This document shows positions 35,268 to 43,459 of a stretch of DNA of 64,000 nt, one piece after another (positions within the stretch are counted from its first letter, which is position 1; every line of letters starts with the position of its first letter). Location of the stretch: assembly GCF_010669145.1 (NCBI RefSeq), contig NZ_CP048635.1, forward strand, positions 1,496,501-1,560,500, read 5' to 3'. A program made the translations under genes and the position numbers. The notes under the pieces were generated by a model that was given only the letters and a program-made list of their open reading frames with translations, did no database searches and had not been told where the DNA came from. The stretch comes from Rhizobium oryzihabitans. Lineage in GTDB: Bacteria > Pseudomonadota > Alphaproteobacteria > Rhizobiales > Rhizobiaceae.

Positions 35268-36269
35268 TCAGATGTAATGAACCTGACGGTCGGCAACGGT
35301 GAGTGTGACCCGCTGGCCGGGTGGCGCATATTGGGCATCCTGCGCGCTCGGATGTTCGACCTTCAGCGCAACGCCTGAGGCATCCATCTGATAACGCACC
35401 GTCGGGCCGACAATACTGATGTCCTTCACCTCCGCGGTAAAAGATACGGTCGCCCCTTCCGCCGTGCCTCTGATCGCCAGGGCATGTGGCGGGATGACAG
35501 CGGTCCTCTCGAAGCGGCTGCCGGTGATGCGTGACATGTCATCGGCGGAAATGATGTTGGCATCGCCGATGAAGCCGGCCACGAACAGATTGGCCGGCCG
35601 GTAATAGAGCTCCTGCGGCGATGCGGTCTGCGCGATCTGGCCTGCATTCATCACCGATATGCGATCGCCGAGTGACAGTGCCTCATCCTGATCATGGGTG
35701 ACGAGGATGCTGGTGAGACCGCTTTCACGCTGGATGCGTTTCAGCTCGTCGCGCAGACGCTTGCGGATTTGCGCATCGAGTGCCGACAGCGGTTCGTCCA
35801 GCAGAAGCAGCTTGGGTTCCAGCACCAGCGCGCGGGCGAGCGCCACGCGTTGTTTCTGGCCGCCGGACAATTGATGTGGCCGCCGGTCGGCGTGGTCGCT
35901 GAGAGCAACGGTTTCCAGTGCTGCGAAGACCTTGTCGTCGATTGTTCTTTTCGCCAGCCGGCGCTGTTCCAGGCCAAAGGCGAGGTTCTGTCGCACCGTC
36001 ATGTTCGGAAAGAGCGCATAATGCTGAAACACCATGCCGATGCCGCGATCCTTCGGCGCCAATGTGTCGATTCGCCGGCCATCAAGCGCGATGGAACCGG
36101 ACGAAGGCGAGACGAGACCGGCGATGGAGCGCAGCAAGGTCGTCTTGCCGCAACCGGATGGTCCGAGCAGCACATGCATCTCGCCCTTGTCGATGGCAAG
36201 CTCGATGCTGTCGAGAACGGTGGCATTGCCATAGGTGGCGCTGACATTGTCGATCGCAAGATAGGTCAT
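35268..36269 (-). CDS. ABC transporter ATP-binding protein (second organophosphate-type system)
   Basis: A 333-residue ATPase with Walker A GPSGCGKTTLLRSIAG, signature LSGGQKQRVALARAL and Walker B LLLDEPLSALDAQIRK, then a TOBE-type C-terminus. ATG 36269 (MTYLAIDNVSATYG) overlaps the permease stop by 4 bases; the frame stays open far upstream but that part is an artefact of the permease gene. It is the last gene of an operon with two permeases, a phosphoesterase and a binding protein. The class is that of ferric/phosphonate/spermidine-type importers. Confidence 0.9.
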   Translation of the reverse strand: MTYLAIDNVSATYGNATVLDSIELAIDKGEMHVLLGPSGCGKTTLLRSIAGLVSPSSGSIALDGRRIDTLAPKDRGIGMVFQHYALFPNMTVRQNLAFGLEQRRLAKRTIDDKVFAALETVALSDHADRRPHQLSGGQKQRVALARALVLEPKLLLLDEPLSALDAQIRKRLRDELKRIQRESGLTSILVTHDQDEALSLGDRISVMNAGQIAQTASPQELYYRPANLFVAGFIGDANIISADDMSRITGSRFERTAVIPPHALAIRGTAEGATVSFTAEVKDISIVGPTVRYQMDASGVALKVEHPSAQDAQYAPPGQRVTLTVADRQVHYI

Positions 36270-37060
36270 GATGCACGCTCCGTGTCCCGGACCATCAGAA
36301 AGGCGACCAGGGTAAAGGCAAGGATGAGCAGGAAATAGAGAATGACGATGACGCTGGTGATGCGGCCGCTGAGGCTGCGCTGCGCGAACATGTACATCTG
36401 CAGGGTTTCGAAATTGCCGCCGACCAGCATCTTGGCATAGACGAATTCGCTGAACAGCGTCGCGAAATTGAGCACGATCGCAACCGCGATGGATGGCAGG
36501 ATGCTGGGCAGGACGACGCGCCGCAGGATGGCAAGGTCGCTCGCGCCAACCAGCCGGCCGGCATCCAGAAGTTCGGTGATGTCGAGATTGCGTAAACCGT
36601 TCTTCACCGCGATATAAAACATCGAAAAGCAAAGGGGCACATAGGTCAGCACCAGCACCAGCGGTGAGCCGCCGATCTGCAGCGGCGGGGCGGAAAATAT
36701 CCTGAGATAACCGACCACGAGAATGATGCCGGGCGCTGCGTAGGGCAATATCACCAGCCGTGCGAACCAGCGGTCGAGCGCCGGCCAGTAGATATGGGCG
36801 GAGACGACCGCGGGGACGATGATGATCGTCGCAATCGTCAGGGCGGCAGCTGCAACCAGGGTGGAACGCAGGAGGGCCGCATGGAAACGCGGGTCCGACA
36901 GGATGGTGACGAAATTGCTGGCGGTCAGACCCGCCGGCAGCAGGGTTCCGGACCAGTCGGTCGCAACCGCATTCATCATGGTCGCCAGAAGCGGCGATAT
37001 CATTACCAGCGCCATGACCCACAGAAACAGGCTCGATCCTCTTGAATGGCGCTGCGTCAT
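36266..37060 (-). CDS. ABC transporter permease 2 (PhnV/PotC-like)
   Basis: A 264-residue inner-membrane protein with six hydrophobic segments starting SLFLWVMALVMISPLLATMM. The EAA-like loop is ITELLDAGRLVGASDLAILR. The start at ATG 37060 overlaps the first permease stop by 4 bases and the stop overlaps the ATPase start by 4, so the three are tightly coupled. It forms the heteromeric channel with the gene at 37057-37881. Confidence 0.88.
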   Translation of the reverse strand: MTQRHSRGSSLFLWVMALVMISPLLATMMNAVATDWSGTLLPAGLTASNFVTILSDPRFHAALLRSTLVAAAALTIATIIIVPAVVSAHIYWPALDRWFARLVILPYAAPGIILVVGYLRIFSAPPLQIGGSPLVLVLTYVPLCFSMFYIAVKNGLRNLDITELLDAGRLVGASDLAILRRVVLPSILPSIAVAIVLNFATLFSEFVYAKMLVGGNFETLQMYMFAQRSLSGRITSVIVILYFLLILAFTLVAFLMVRDTERAS

Positions 37061-37881
37061 CGGCGCTTTTCTCCCGCCAGTATCTGGCTTGCCGTGATGG
37101 GTGCGAGGAGCGCGAGCAGCAGACATATGGCAATCGCGTTGGCGAGATTGGGGTCTGAGAAGATATCGCCCGATACCAGTTCGCTGATGCGGATGGTGAC
37201 GACATTGATGCTGGTGCCGGTGAGCGCGAAGGTCGTCGCGAAGGTGCCCATGGCGTTGGCGAAGAGCAGAATGGAGATTGCCACGAGCTGCCGCGCGACG
37301 GTCGGCATGCCAATTTTCAGCCAGAACCGCAGCTTTCCGACACCGATCAGCGCCGCCGCCTCTTCGATGTCCTGACCGACGGCGGTAAGTGCCGGCGTGA
37401 TCAGGAGCGTCGCCAGCGCCACCTGGAAATAACAATAGGCGATGATGAGCCCGGTAAGGGAATAGACGTTGAAATCGTTGATCAGTCCCAATTCCTTCAG
37501 GAGAAGCGTGAACATGCCGTTCAGCCCGAAGAGGAAGATGAGCGCCATGGCGAGCGGCACGCCGGCGAAGTTGGCGCCGATATTGGCAAAGGCCATGACG
37601 GTGCGGCGGGTGCCGCCCGATCTTGCTCTCAACGCCACCGCCACCAGAAAGCCGAGGACGAGGCCCGCCGCCGTGCTTGCGAGCGAAATGATCGTCGTAG
37701 TCAAGAAGGACTGCAGGTAAAAGGCGTCGGTGAGGATGGTGCGATAATTGGCGAGCGACAGCGCGCCGCCGGCGATAAAACTGTCGCTGACGACACTCGC
37801 AAGCGGCCAGACGACGAGAATGGCGAGCACCACCAGAAAGGGTGCCGCCAGTAGCCGCATCTGGCGATTTTGCGTGCTCAT
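37057..37881 (-). CDS. ABC transporter permease 1 (PhnU/PotB-like)
   Basis: A 274-residue inner-membrane protein with six segments; the EAA-like loop is DIEEAAALIGVGKLRFWLKI. ATG 37881 overlaps the end of the phosphoesterase gene by 4 bases. The two permeases plus ATPase make a complete importer, and translation coupling to a phosphoesterase gene is a strong hint that the cargo is a phosphoester or phosphonate. Confidence 0.88.
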   Translation of the reverse strand: MSTQNRQMRLLAAPFLVVLAILVVWPLASVVSDSFIAGGALSLANYRTILTDAFYLQSFLTTTIISLASTAAGLVLGFLVAVALRARSGGTRRTVMAFANIGANFAGVPLAMALIFLFGLNGMFTLLLKELGLINDFNVYSLTGLIIAYCYFQVALATLLITPALTAVGQDIEEAAALIGVGKLRFWLKIGMPTVARQLVAISILLFANAMGTFATTFALTGTSINVVTIRISELVSGDIFSDPNLANAIAICLLLALLAPITASQILAGEKRR

Positions 37882-38684
37882 ACAGTCAATAATCCCTGCG
37901 GCACGGACAGACCGTGGTCGGGAATGGCGAGGAGCGTGCAGATCAGCCCGGCAATCTCCGTCTGCGAGAGCGTTGCGTCCGGATCGAGCGTGAAGCCGTC
38001 GCCGAAAGTATAGAAGGGCACCAAGGCCTCGGTTTCGTGCGGTCCGCCGTGGTTGCCGTCGTCACTCATGCCGTGATCGCTGGTGATGATGATGCTGTAC
38101 CCCGCCGCCTGCCAGGCCGGCAGATAACGCGCCAAAAGATCTCCGGCAGTGCGGGCGGCGTTGCGATATTCCCGCGTGCCGCCGCCGTGCCTGTGGCCTT
38201 CATTGTCGATATTCATCGGGTGGATAAGAAGGAAATCGGGGCTGTGCCGGCGCAGCAGACCATCCGCATCGGCAAAGACATGGTCATCTGGATAGTGATC
38301 GGCCCAATAAAACGAGCCGTGGCGAATGCCGCCGTCGAAATTCTCGATATGGCGGAATTCCGGAGAGAACGGCGCCTGATTGTAAAGCTCGAAATACCAG
38401 TGATAGGCGGATGCGGCGGTGGAGCGCCCGGCAGCGCTTGCCAGCGAGAAAACATTGGGAAAACGGGACCGGCGAACCACACCATTGCTTGTGACGCCAT
38501 GGGCGACCGGCGGCAACCCAGTCATCAGCGTTTCGTAAAGCGGTCGGGAAATTGATGGCAATTCGCTGCGCACCGCATAGGCTGCGGCCTTTCCGGCTGC
38601 GACCAGTCCCTCCATATAGCCGAGGCAGTCACGGGCCGTCGCATATCGCAGGCCATCCAGCAGGATGAAGATCGTCTTGTGCAT
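37878..38684 (-). CDS. Alkaline-phosphatase-superfamily phosphodiesterase/nucleotide pyrophosphatase-like enzyme
   Basis: A 268-residue protein. Metal and active-site motifs of the NPP/alkaline phosphatase superfamily are visible: Asp10 in ILLDGLR, a probable nucleophile Ser46 in PSISRPLYETLMTG (the NPP position is usually Thr), HPMNIDNEGHRHG (Asp and His ligands), ITSDHGMSDDG and HGGPHE. There is no signal peptide, so it acts in the cytoplasm, after import. It sits between the binding-protein and permease genes, overlapping the latter by 4 bases. The likely substrate is a phosphodiester such as a glycerophosphodiester, or a phosphonate; this is inference from context. Confidence 0.82.
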   Translation of the reverse strand: MHKTIFILLDGLRYATARDCLGYMEGLVAAGKAAAYAVRSELPSISRPLYETLMTGLPPVAHGVTSNGVVRRSRFPNVFSLASAAGRSTAASAYHWYFELYNQAPFSPEFRHIENFDGGIRHGSFYWADHYPDDHVFADADGLLRRHSPDFLLIHPMNIDNEGHRHGGGTREYRNAARTAGDLLARYLPAWQAAGYSIIITSDHGMSDDGNHGGPHETEALVPFYTFGDGFTLDPDATLSQTEIAGLICTLLAIPDHGLSVPQGLLTV

Positions 38685-38737
38685 CGCTTTTGTCTCGTCT
38701 GGTGATTGGTCAGGGCACCGGGCATTTTAACAGTGCG

Positions 38738-38762
38738 TTCCGCGGGCTTGAAGCCCGCGGAA
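38738..38762 (-). promoter_or_regulatory. Intergenic hairpin after the binding-protein gene
   Basis: TTCCGCGGGC and GCCCGCGGAA pair perfectly over 10 bp with a 5-base loop, between the binding-protein and phosphoesterase genes of the same operon. The reverse strand continues CGCACTG without a T-run, so mRNA protection is more likely than termination. Confidence 0.6.
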
Positions 38763-38793
38763 TATTCTTTCGGTTGCAGTCGTTCGCGCCCGA

Positions 38794-39837
38794 TTACATC
38801 TTCGGGGCGACGCTGGCGCGCCAGAGGTTGACCAGCTTGCCGGCGGCCTGGGTCCAGACGGCGGCATTGATCGGGCGTGCCTTGGCATATTGTTCCGATG
38901 GCAGCAGGCGTTCCTTGGCCTGCGGCGTCAGGGTGATGCGGTCGATGCGGATCGGACGGGCGTAACCAACCGCCAGATTATTCTGGCCGGCATCGCTCAG
39001 GATATATTCGCGCGCCAGCTTGGCGGCATTTGGCTGCTTGGCGAACTTGTTGATGATGGTTGCGTAACCGCTGGTCACCGAGCCGTCCGAAGGAATGACG
39101 ACCTTGAACTTCTCGCGGCCGACGACGTCGCGATAGTTGAGGGCGTTGAAGTCCCACATCGGTGCGACCTGGATTTCGCCCTTTTCCATGGTAGCCGGAT
39201 TTGCACCATTGGCCAGCAGACGGCCTTTTTCAGCCAGCTTGGCGAAGAGATCGACGCCCGGCTGGAGGTTTTCTTCGCCGCCGCCCATGGCGATGGCGGC
39301 CGCCAGCACGGCGGCATTATCCTGCGCGCCCGAACCGACATTGGCGAGCGAAACCTTGTAGTCGCCCTTGAGCAGATCGGCCCAGGACGCGGGCGGGTTC
39401 TTGACGTCTGCGGAGATCAGGAAGGCGATCGTGCCGGTATAACCGATGACCCAATGACCGTCCTTGTCCTTGGCCCAGTCGGGGACCTGGTCCCAGGTTG
39501 TCGTCTTGTAAGGCTGGGTAACGCCGCGGGCCACCGCGATCGGGCCGAATTCGAGGCCGACATCGCCGATATCCGCTGTTGCATTGGCGCCTTCATTGGC
39601 GAATTTTGCGATTTCCTCGCCGCTGCTCATGTCAGTATCGGCGTGTTTCAGGCCGTATTTCTCGGTCAGTTGGGTCCAGGTGTCCTTCCAGTTCGCCCAG
39701 CCATCCGGCATGCCGACGCTGTAGATGGCGCCTTCCTTGCGGGCGGCGGCTTCGAGGGCCGGAAGGTCCTGTGCCTGAGCTGAAAGGGGAAGGGTGAAAA
39801 CGGTAAGAAGGGAAAGGGAGAGTATCGAATTTCTCAT
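38794..39837 (-). CDS. ABC transporter substrate-binding protein (second organophosphate-type system)
   Basis: A 347-residue exported protein with signal peptide MRNSILSLSLLTVFTLPLSA and mature start near QDLPALEAAARKEGAIYSVG. It belongs to the ferric/spermidine/phosphonate-type binding-protein group and lacks adjacent tyrosines of an iron site. The first gene of the operon, its ribosome-binding site (AGGAGC) abuts the TGGTCTAGACCA operator at 39851-39862. A hairpin follows the gene, separating it from the rest of the operon. The ligand is likely a phosphorylated compound, judged by the adjacent phosphoesterase. Confidence 0.85.
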   Translation of the reverse strand: MRNSILSLSLLTVFTLPLSAQAQDLPALEAAARKEGAIYSVGMPDGWANWKDTWTQLTEKYGLKHADTDMSSGEEIAKFANEGANATADIGDVGLEFGPIAVARGVTQPYKTTTWDQVPDWAKDKDGHWVIGYTGTIAFLISADVKNPPASWADLLKGDYKVSLANVGSGAQDNAAVLAAAIAMGGGEENLQPGVDLFAKLAEKGRLLANGANPATMEKGEIQVAPMWDFNALNYRDVVGREKFKVVIPSDGSVTSGYATIINKFAKQPNAAKLAREYILSDAGQNNLAVGYARPIRIDRITLTPQAKERLLPSEQYAKARPINAAVWTQAAGKLVNLWRASVAPKM

Positions 39838-39850
39838 GGGCTTTGCTCCT

Positions 39851-39862
39851 TGGTCTAGACCA
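39851..39862. promoter_or_regulatory. GntR/HutC-type operator TGGTCTAGACCA
   Basis: A perfect 12-bp palindrome in the gap between the divergent binding-protein and GntR genes, directly beside the binding-protein ribosome-binding site. The same sequence is the core of the DasR/NagR (dre) site, and PhnF of mycobacteria binds TGGTATAGACCA; both regulators are GntR proteins of the HutC/UTRA branch, as is the neighbour at 39965. I therefore assign it as that regulator's site. Confidence 0.8.
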
Positions 39863-39964
39863 GTTGCATGCTCATTATCCGTTGGCTATGACAGGCCAAT
39901 GACGTTTTCAGCGCAGATGTAAAAGGCGCCCGCCATTTTTTTGACGGCCACTGAACGAAGGGCG

Positions 39965-40729
39965 ATGATGTTGGGCAAAGAAGCGAACAGCGACCGAGTG
40001 GATATCGACGGCGGCCGGCGAGGTGGACTGGAGCAGCAATTGCGGCAGGCCATTGTCGCAGGCGATGTGGTGAAGGATGGTCGCCTTCTCTCCGAGCGGC
40101 AATTGATTGCACGATATTCCACCACGCGCATCACGCTGCGCGAGGCCCTCTTTCATCTTGAAATCGACGGGCTGATCTTTCGGGAAAGTCGGCGCGGCTG
40201 GTTTGTTTCCGGGCCGCGCCTGGTCTATAGCCCGCTGCACCGGTCGCACTTCCACCGCATGGCCACTGAGCAGGGACGGTCTGCCGAAACGATACTGGTT
40301 GAGGCCGAAGCCGCCGCGTTGCCGGAAGAGCTCGCCGCCCTGATGCGGTGCGAGCCGGGCACGCGGTTCTGGCGTATCCGCAGAAAGCGCAGGATCGACG
40401 GCCGGCTGGTGCTTTTCGTTGAGCATTATCTTTCGGCTGAGATTTTCCCGGACATCCTGCAGCATGATCTTACCCGGTCCCTGACGACGATTTATCAGGA
40501 CAGCTATGCGATCACCTACGGCCCGGCCTATTTTGAAATCAACCCCGTCGCCTTGCGCGGATATCCGGCCCAGCATCTCGGCTGCAGCGAAGGGGCCTAC
40601 GGCCTGAAAATCACGCGCGTCAATCAGGACCAGCACGGCCGCATCATCGATTGCGATCTCGAATATTGGCGCCATGACGCCATATCGGTGCGCGTTGAAA
40701 CCGATCAGCAGGGTTCGCTTGCGGGCTGA
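39965..40729 (+). CDS. GntR-family regulator with UTRA domain
   Basis: About 254 residues. The N-terminal winged helix has LSERQLIARYSTTRITLREALFHLEIDGLI and the C-terminal part is a UTRA ligand domain of the HutC subfamily (MRCEPGTRFWRIRRKRRIDG, HYLSAEIFPDIL). ATG 39965 or 39968 fit the GAAGGG site best; the frame is open from TTG 39941. It is divergent from the binding-protein gene and shares with it a palindromic operator, so it most likely represses the operon until the imported compound or its product binds. It ends against the MscS gene. Confidence 0.85.
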   Translation: MMLGKEANSDRVDIDGGRRGGLEQQLRQAIVAGDVVKDGRLLSERQLIARYSTTRITLREALFHLEIDGLIFRESRRGWFVSGPRLVYSPLHRSHFHRMATEQGRSAETILVEAEAAALPEELAALMRCEPGTRFWRIRRKRRIDGRLVLFVEHYLSAEIFPDILQHDLTRSLTTIYQDSYAITYGPAYFEINPVALRGYPAQHLGCSEGAYGLKITRVNQDQHGRIIDCDLEYWRHDAISVRVETDQQGSLAG

Positions 40730-40752
40730 CACACGGGGCGGGATGCGGGGCT

Positions 40753-42845
40753 CTATTCTTCCACGGGTCCCGTCTCGCCGCCCGGTTCAGGCTCCGATGG
40801 TCGTGCCGACCGTGACGCGGCCGGGTAAGCGCCCGTCATGCTGGCAAACTGGATGTCGTTTTGCGCAAAGGCGTCCTTCAGCATCGAATAGGCCTTGCGG
40901 CGCACTACCGAGGATTGCCCGCCGGCGCGCAGCATCATGCCGAAGCCGAGTGTCATGCCGTATTCGCCGAAGTGCTCGACGCCTTTCAGCTTGACGGTCT
41001 CGATCAGGAACGGTCCGAATTCCGGGTCTTCCTTGAGCGCCCTGCCGATTTCCTTGGTGATGGCCTTGACCTTGGCGATGTCTGTATCGAAGGCGACGGT
41101 GACCATGAATTTGTCGATCGACCAGTCGCGGCTCATGTTTTCGACGGCGCCGAGCGATCCGAACGGCACGGTGAAGATCGGGCCGCGATGGTGCCGCAGC
41201 TTGACCGAGCGAATGCTGAAGGATTCGACGGTGCCGCGATAGGAGCCGCTCTGAATATATTCACCGACGCGGAAGGCGTCGTCGATCATGTAGAACACGC
41301 CACTGATGATGTCCTTGACCAGCGTTTGCGAACCGAAACCGATGGCGATGCCGAAGATGCCGGCGCTTGCCAGGAGAGGCCCAATATTGACGCCGAGTTC
41401 TGATAGCGCCGTCATGACCGCGACGGCCGCGATGATGATGCCGAGCATGTTGCGAAGGATCGGCAGAATGGTCAAAAGCCGGTCGTCCTGCGGCTGGCTG
41501 CCCGGATGGCCACTCACCGGATCAACGGCGGGTGCGCTCAGCTCCAGCCGACGCGCGATCATCGACTTGATGGCGATCCAGACGAGATCGGCTAGAAGCA
41601 GGATCAGCGCCCCGTGCAGGACGCCAACGACGATCGAGGTCAGCAAAGCGCCGTCGGGCAGGGAATCCGGATGGGCGCGAACGAGGAAGATCAGCCACAC
41701 TATGGCGGTTCCGACGACGACAAGCCGCACGCCGCGCTCGGCCAGAACCGGGCGCAGATCGCTTTCCCCGTAGCTGCCCATATCCGTTGCGAGCTTTCGC
41801 GCCGCGACGCCGAGTGTGGAGGCAAGGCCGGGCAGAACAAGCGCATAAAGCCCGATCCAGAAAAGGACGCCGGCACCGGCGAGCCGCAGCCCGAAGAGAA
41901 TGATGAGGCCGAAGATCAGCGCGACATCGATAGCCCTTGTGCGTTCCGAACCCGGCTCGCCGCCGGGGCGTCGCCAGATCCAGATGCCGGCGAGCAGGAA
42001 CAGGAAACCGACCATGGCGGCGGATAGAAGGCCGAGCGTGTCGCGGGGAACGCCGAGATTTTCCAACGTCCTCAGCAGAGCCCAGAAAATTCCGGCAAGC
42101 GTCAGGAGCCATGTCCAGCGCACGATCCAGAAATCGCGCCGTGTATGGGCCTCCCGGCCAATGATCTGGCGCAACAGGCCGGTAAAGGCAAAAAGCAGGG
42201 GCAAAATGACGCTCATCGCAAGCCAGGGCAACAGAATGGCGCTCAGCAGGGGCGGCCACTGGATGGCAAGGAACATGGTCGTGATGGCGAGCCCGTAACC
42301 GAAGACGGGCAGGAGCTTTCGGAACACGACGGCCGAGGCTTCCTTGCCGATATCCGCGCCGTTTTTGCGGGATGCCTGCATCACGATGATCCGGTTCGTG
42401 GCGATGCCGCCGGCAATACCTGCGCCGAACAGGATCAGCACATGCAGCAGAAAGATGGGGGAACCATAGGCGCCGATCTCGTCGCCAAGTCTTCCCAGCG
42501 CCGCGGCCACCTGCGCCGACATGACGGGCAGGTCGGCTGCAATACGGGCCAGATGTTCGCGCCGTTTGCTCGCCCATTGGTCGAGGTCGCTCAACTGGCT
42601 CTGCGGCGTCAGTTGCGGCGGCGGCTCGGCACCCGTTGCCGCAAGCTTTTGCGTGAGCAGCGCACGAACGTCATCCTGCCCGAGAAGCTGCAGCAATTGA
42701 TCGACCTTCTGCTCCGTCGTCTGTTGCGGGGCGGGCGGTTTGGCGGGGGCGGCAGTTCCTGTGCGCCAAGGCTGGCTGTCCCCAGCAGGAAAAGTGCGAC
42801 GGCTGCGGCCGCAATTGCTCTGAGGAGTGAGGTGAGGGTGATCAT
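40753..42845 (-). CDS. MscS-family mechanosensitive channel, apparent frameshift near the signal peptide
   Basis: A 697-residue large MscS channel if the frame is repaired. The start ATG 42845 overlaps the ParB-like stop and encodes a signal peptide (LLRAIAAAAVALFLLGTASL, then GAQELPPPP). At the 5-base G-run 42745-42749 (C-run on the coding strand) the frame breaks; one more base restores PPPAKPPAPQQTTEQKVDQL. Then follow about 11 membrane segments and the MscS core (GIFGIAIGFGSQTLVKDIIS, VFYMIDDAFRVGEYI). It opens on membrane tension to release ions and solutes at hypo-osmotic shock. Only the N-terminal 35 residues are affected by the break. Confidence 0.85.
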
Positions 42846-43459
42846 CGGTCCGCTCCGCACCATCCAGGCAGATGCCGCGCATCGTGCGAGCGCGCCAACA
42901 CCAGTGCTTCCGCCACGGCGTCCTCGAAGGAATGCCGCAGCTCTTTTTTGCCCACCCGGCGACGCAGGAAGTCGGCCCAGAGAAATTCGCTGAAAGGCGC
43001 CTCGATCTTGGCAAAACCGCCGGCGTCACGAACGGCGCCGGCCAGCGAGCGGAAAGGATCATCTTCCAGGTCCACGATCTGTTTCGGAAGATCGGCGGTG
43101 GGGCGGCGCACGCCGTCCGCGTCGAAAGGATAGACGAAGTTGCGGTGGTCCATGACCGACCAGAATTCCTCTTTGCCGAGATGGGAAAGATCGGCAACGA
43201 TGCTTGTCAGCACATGCTTCACCCCCTCGTTGTGCAAGGCCAGAGCGAGGTGGTGATGATCGACAAGGTAAAGGCGCTGCTTGTAGCCGACAACGACGGG
43301 CACCATGTGGTGGCCGAGGAATTCGGCCCCCTTTTCCGCCTGGATGGCGGCCCATTGCCGGCGCTTGGTTTCAACCTCCTGAAGGCCGACTGTCATCTGT
43401 GTTGGCCTGAGCGAGAGGATTTCAACCGGGCTGAGATGCGGTTCAAGGTTGTTGGGCAT
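42842..43459 (-). CDS. ParB-like domain protein (ParBc_2 type)
   Basis: A 205-residue protein resembling the ParB-like nuclease superfamily (ParBc_2): LSPVEILSLRPTQMTVGLQE, then GHHMVPVVVGYKQRLYLVDHHHLALAL, where the DHHH motif is typical, and later EFWSVMDHRNFVYPFDADGV. The family is not a chromosome-segregation ParB; it lacks a helix-turn-helix DNA-binding region. It overlaps both neighbours: start inside the SulP end, stop inside the MscS start. Its role with a sulfate-type transporter and a channel is unknown. Confidence 0.75.
   Translation of the reverse strand: MPNNLEPHLSPVEILSLRPTQMTVGLQEVETKRRQWAAIQAEKGAEFLGHHMVPVVVGYKQRLYLVDHHHLALALHNEGVKHVLTSIVADLSHLGKEEFWSVMDHRNFVYPFDADGVRRPTADLPKQIVDLEDDPFRSLAGAVRDAGGFAKIEAPFSEFLWADFLRRRVGKKELRHSFEDAVAEALVLARSHDARHLPGWCGADR

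Noticed and set aside
36270..37313. N-terminal extension of the ATP-binding protein by about 348 residues
   Set aside because: The extension is antisense-frame reading of the permease genes; ATG 36269 gives a normal ATPase start in a 4-base overlap.
42842..43459. Plasmid or chromosome partitioning ParB
   Set aside because: It is short, lacks a DNA-binding helix-turn-helix region and a ParA partner, and matches the ParBc_2 type.
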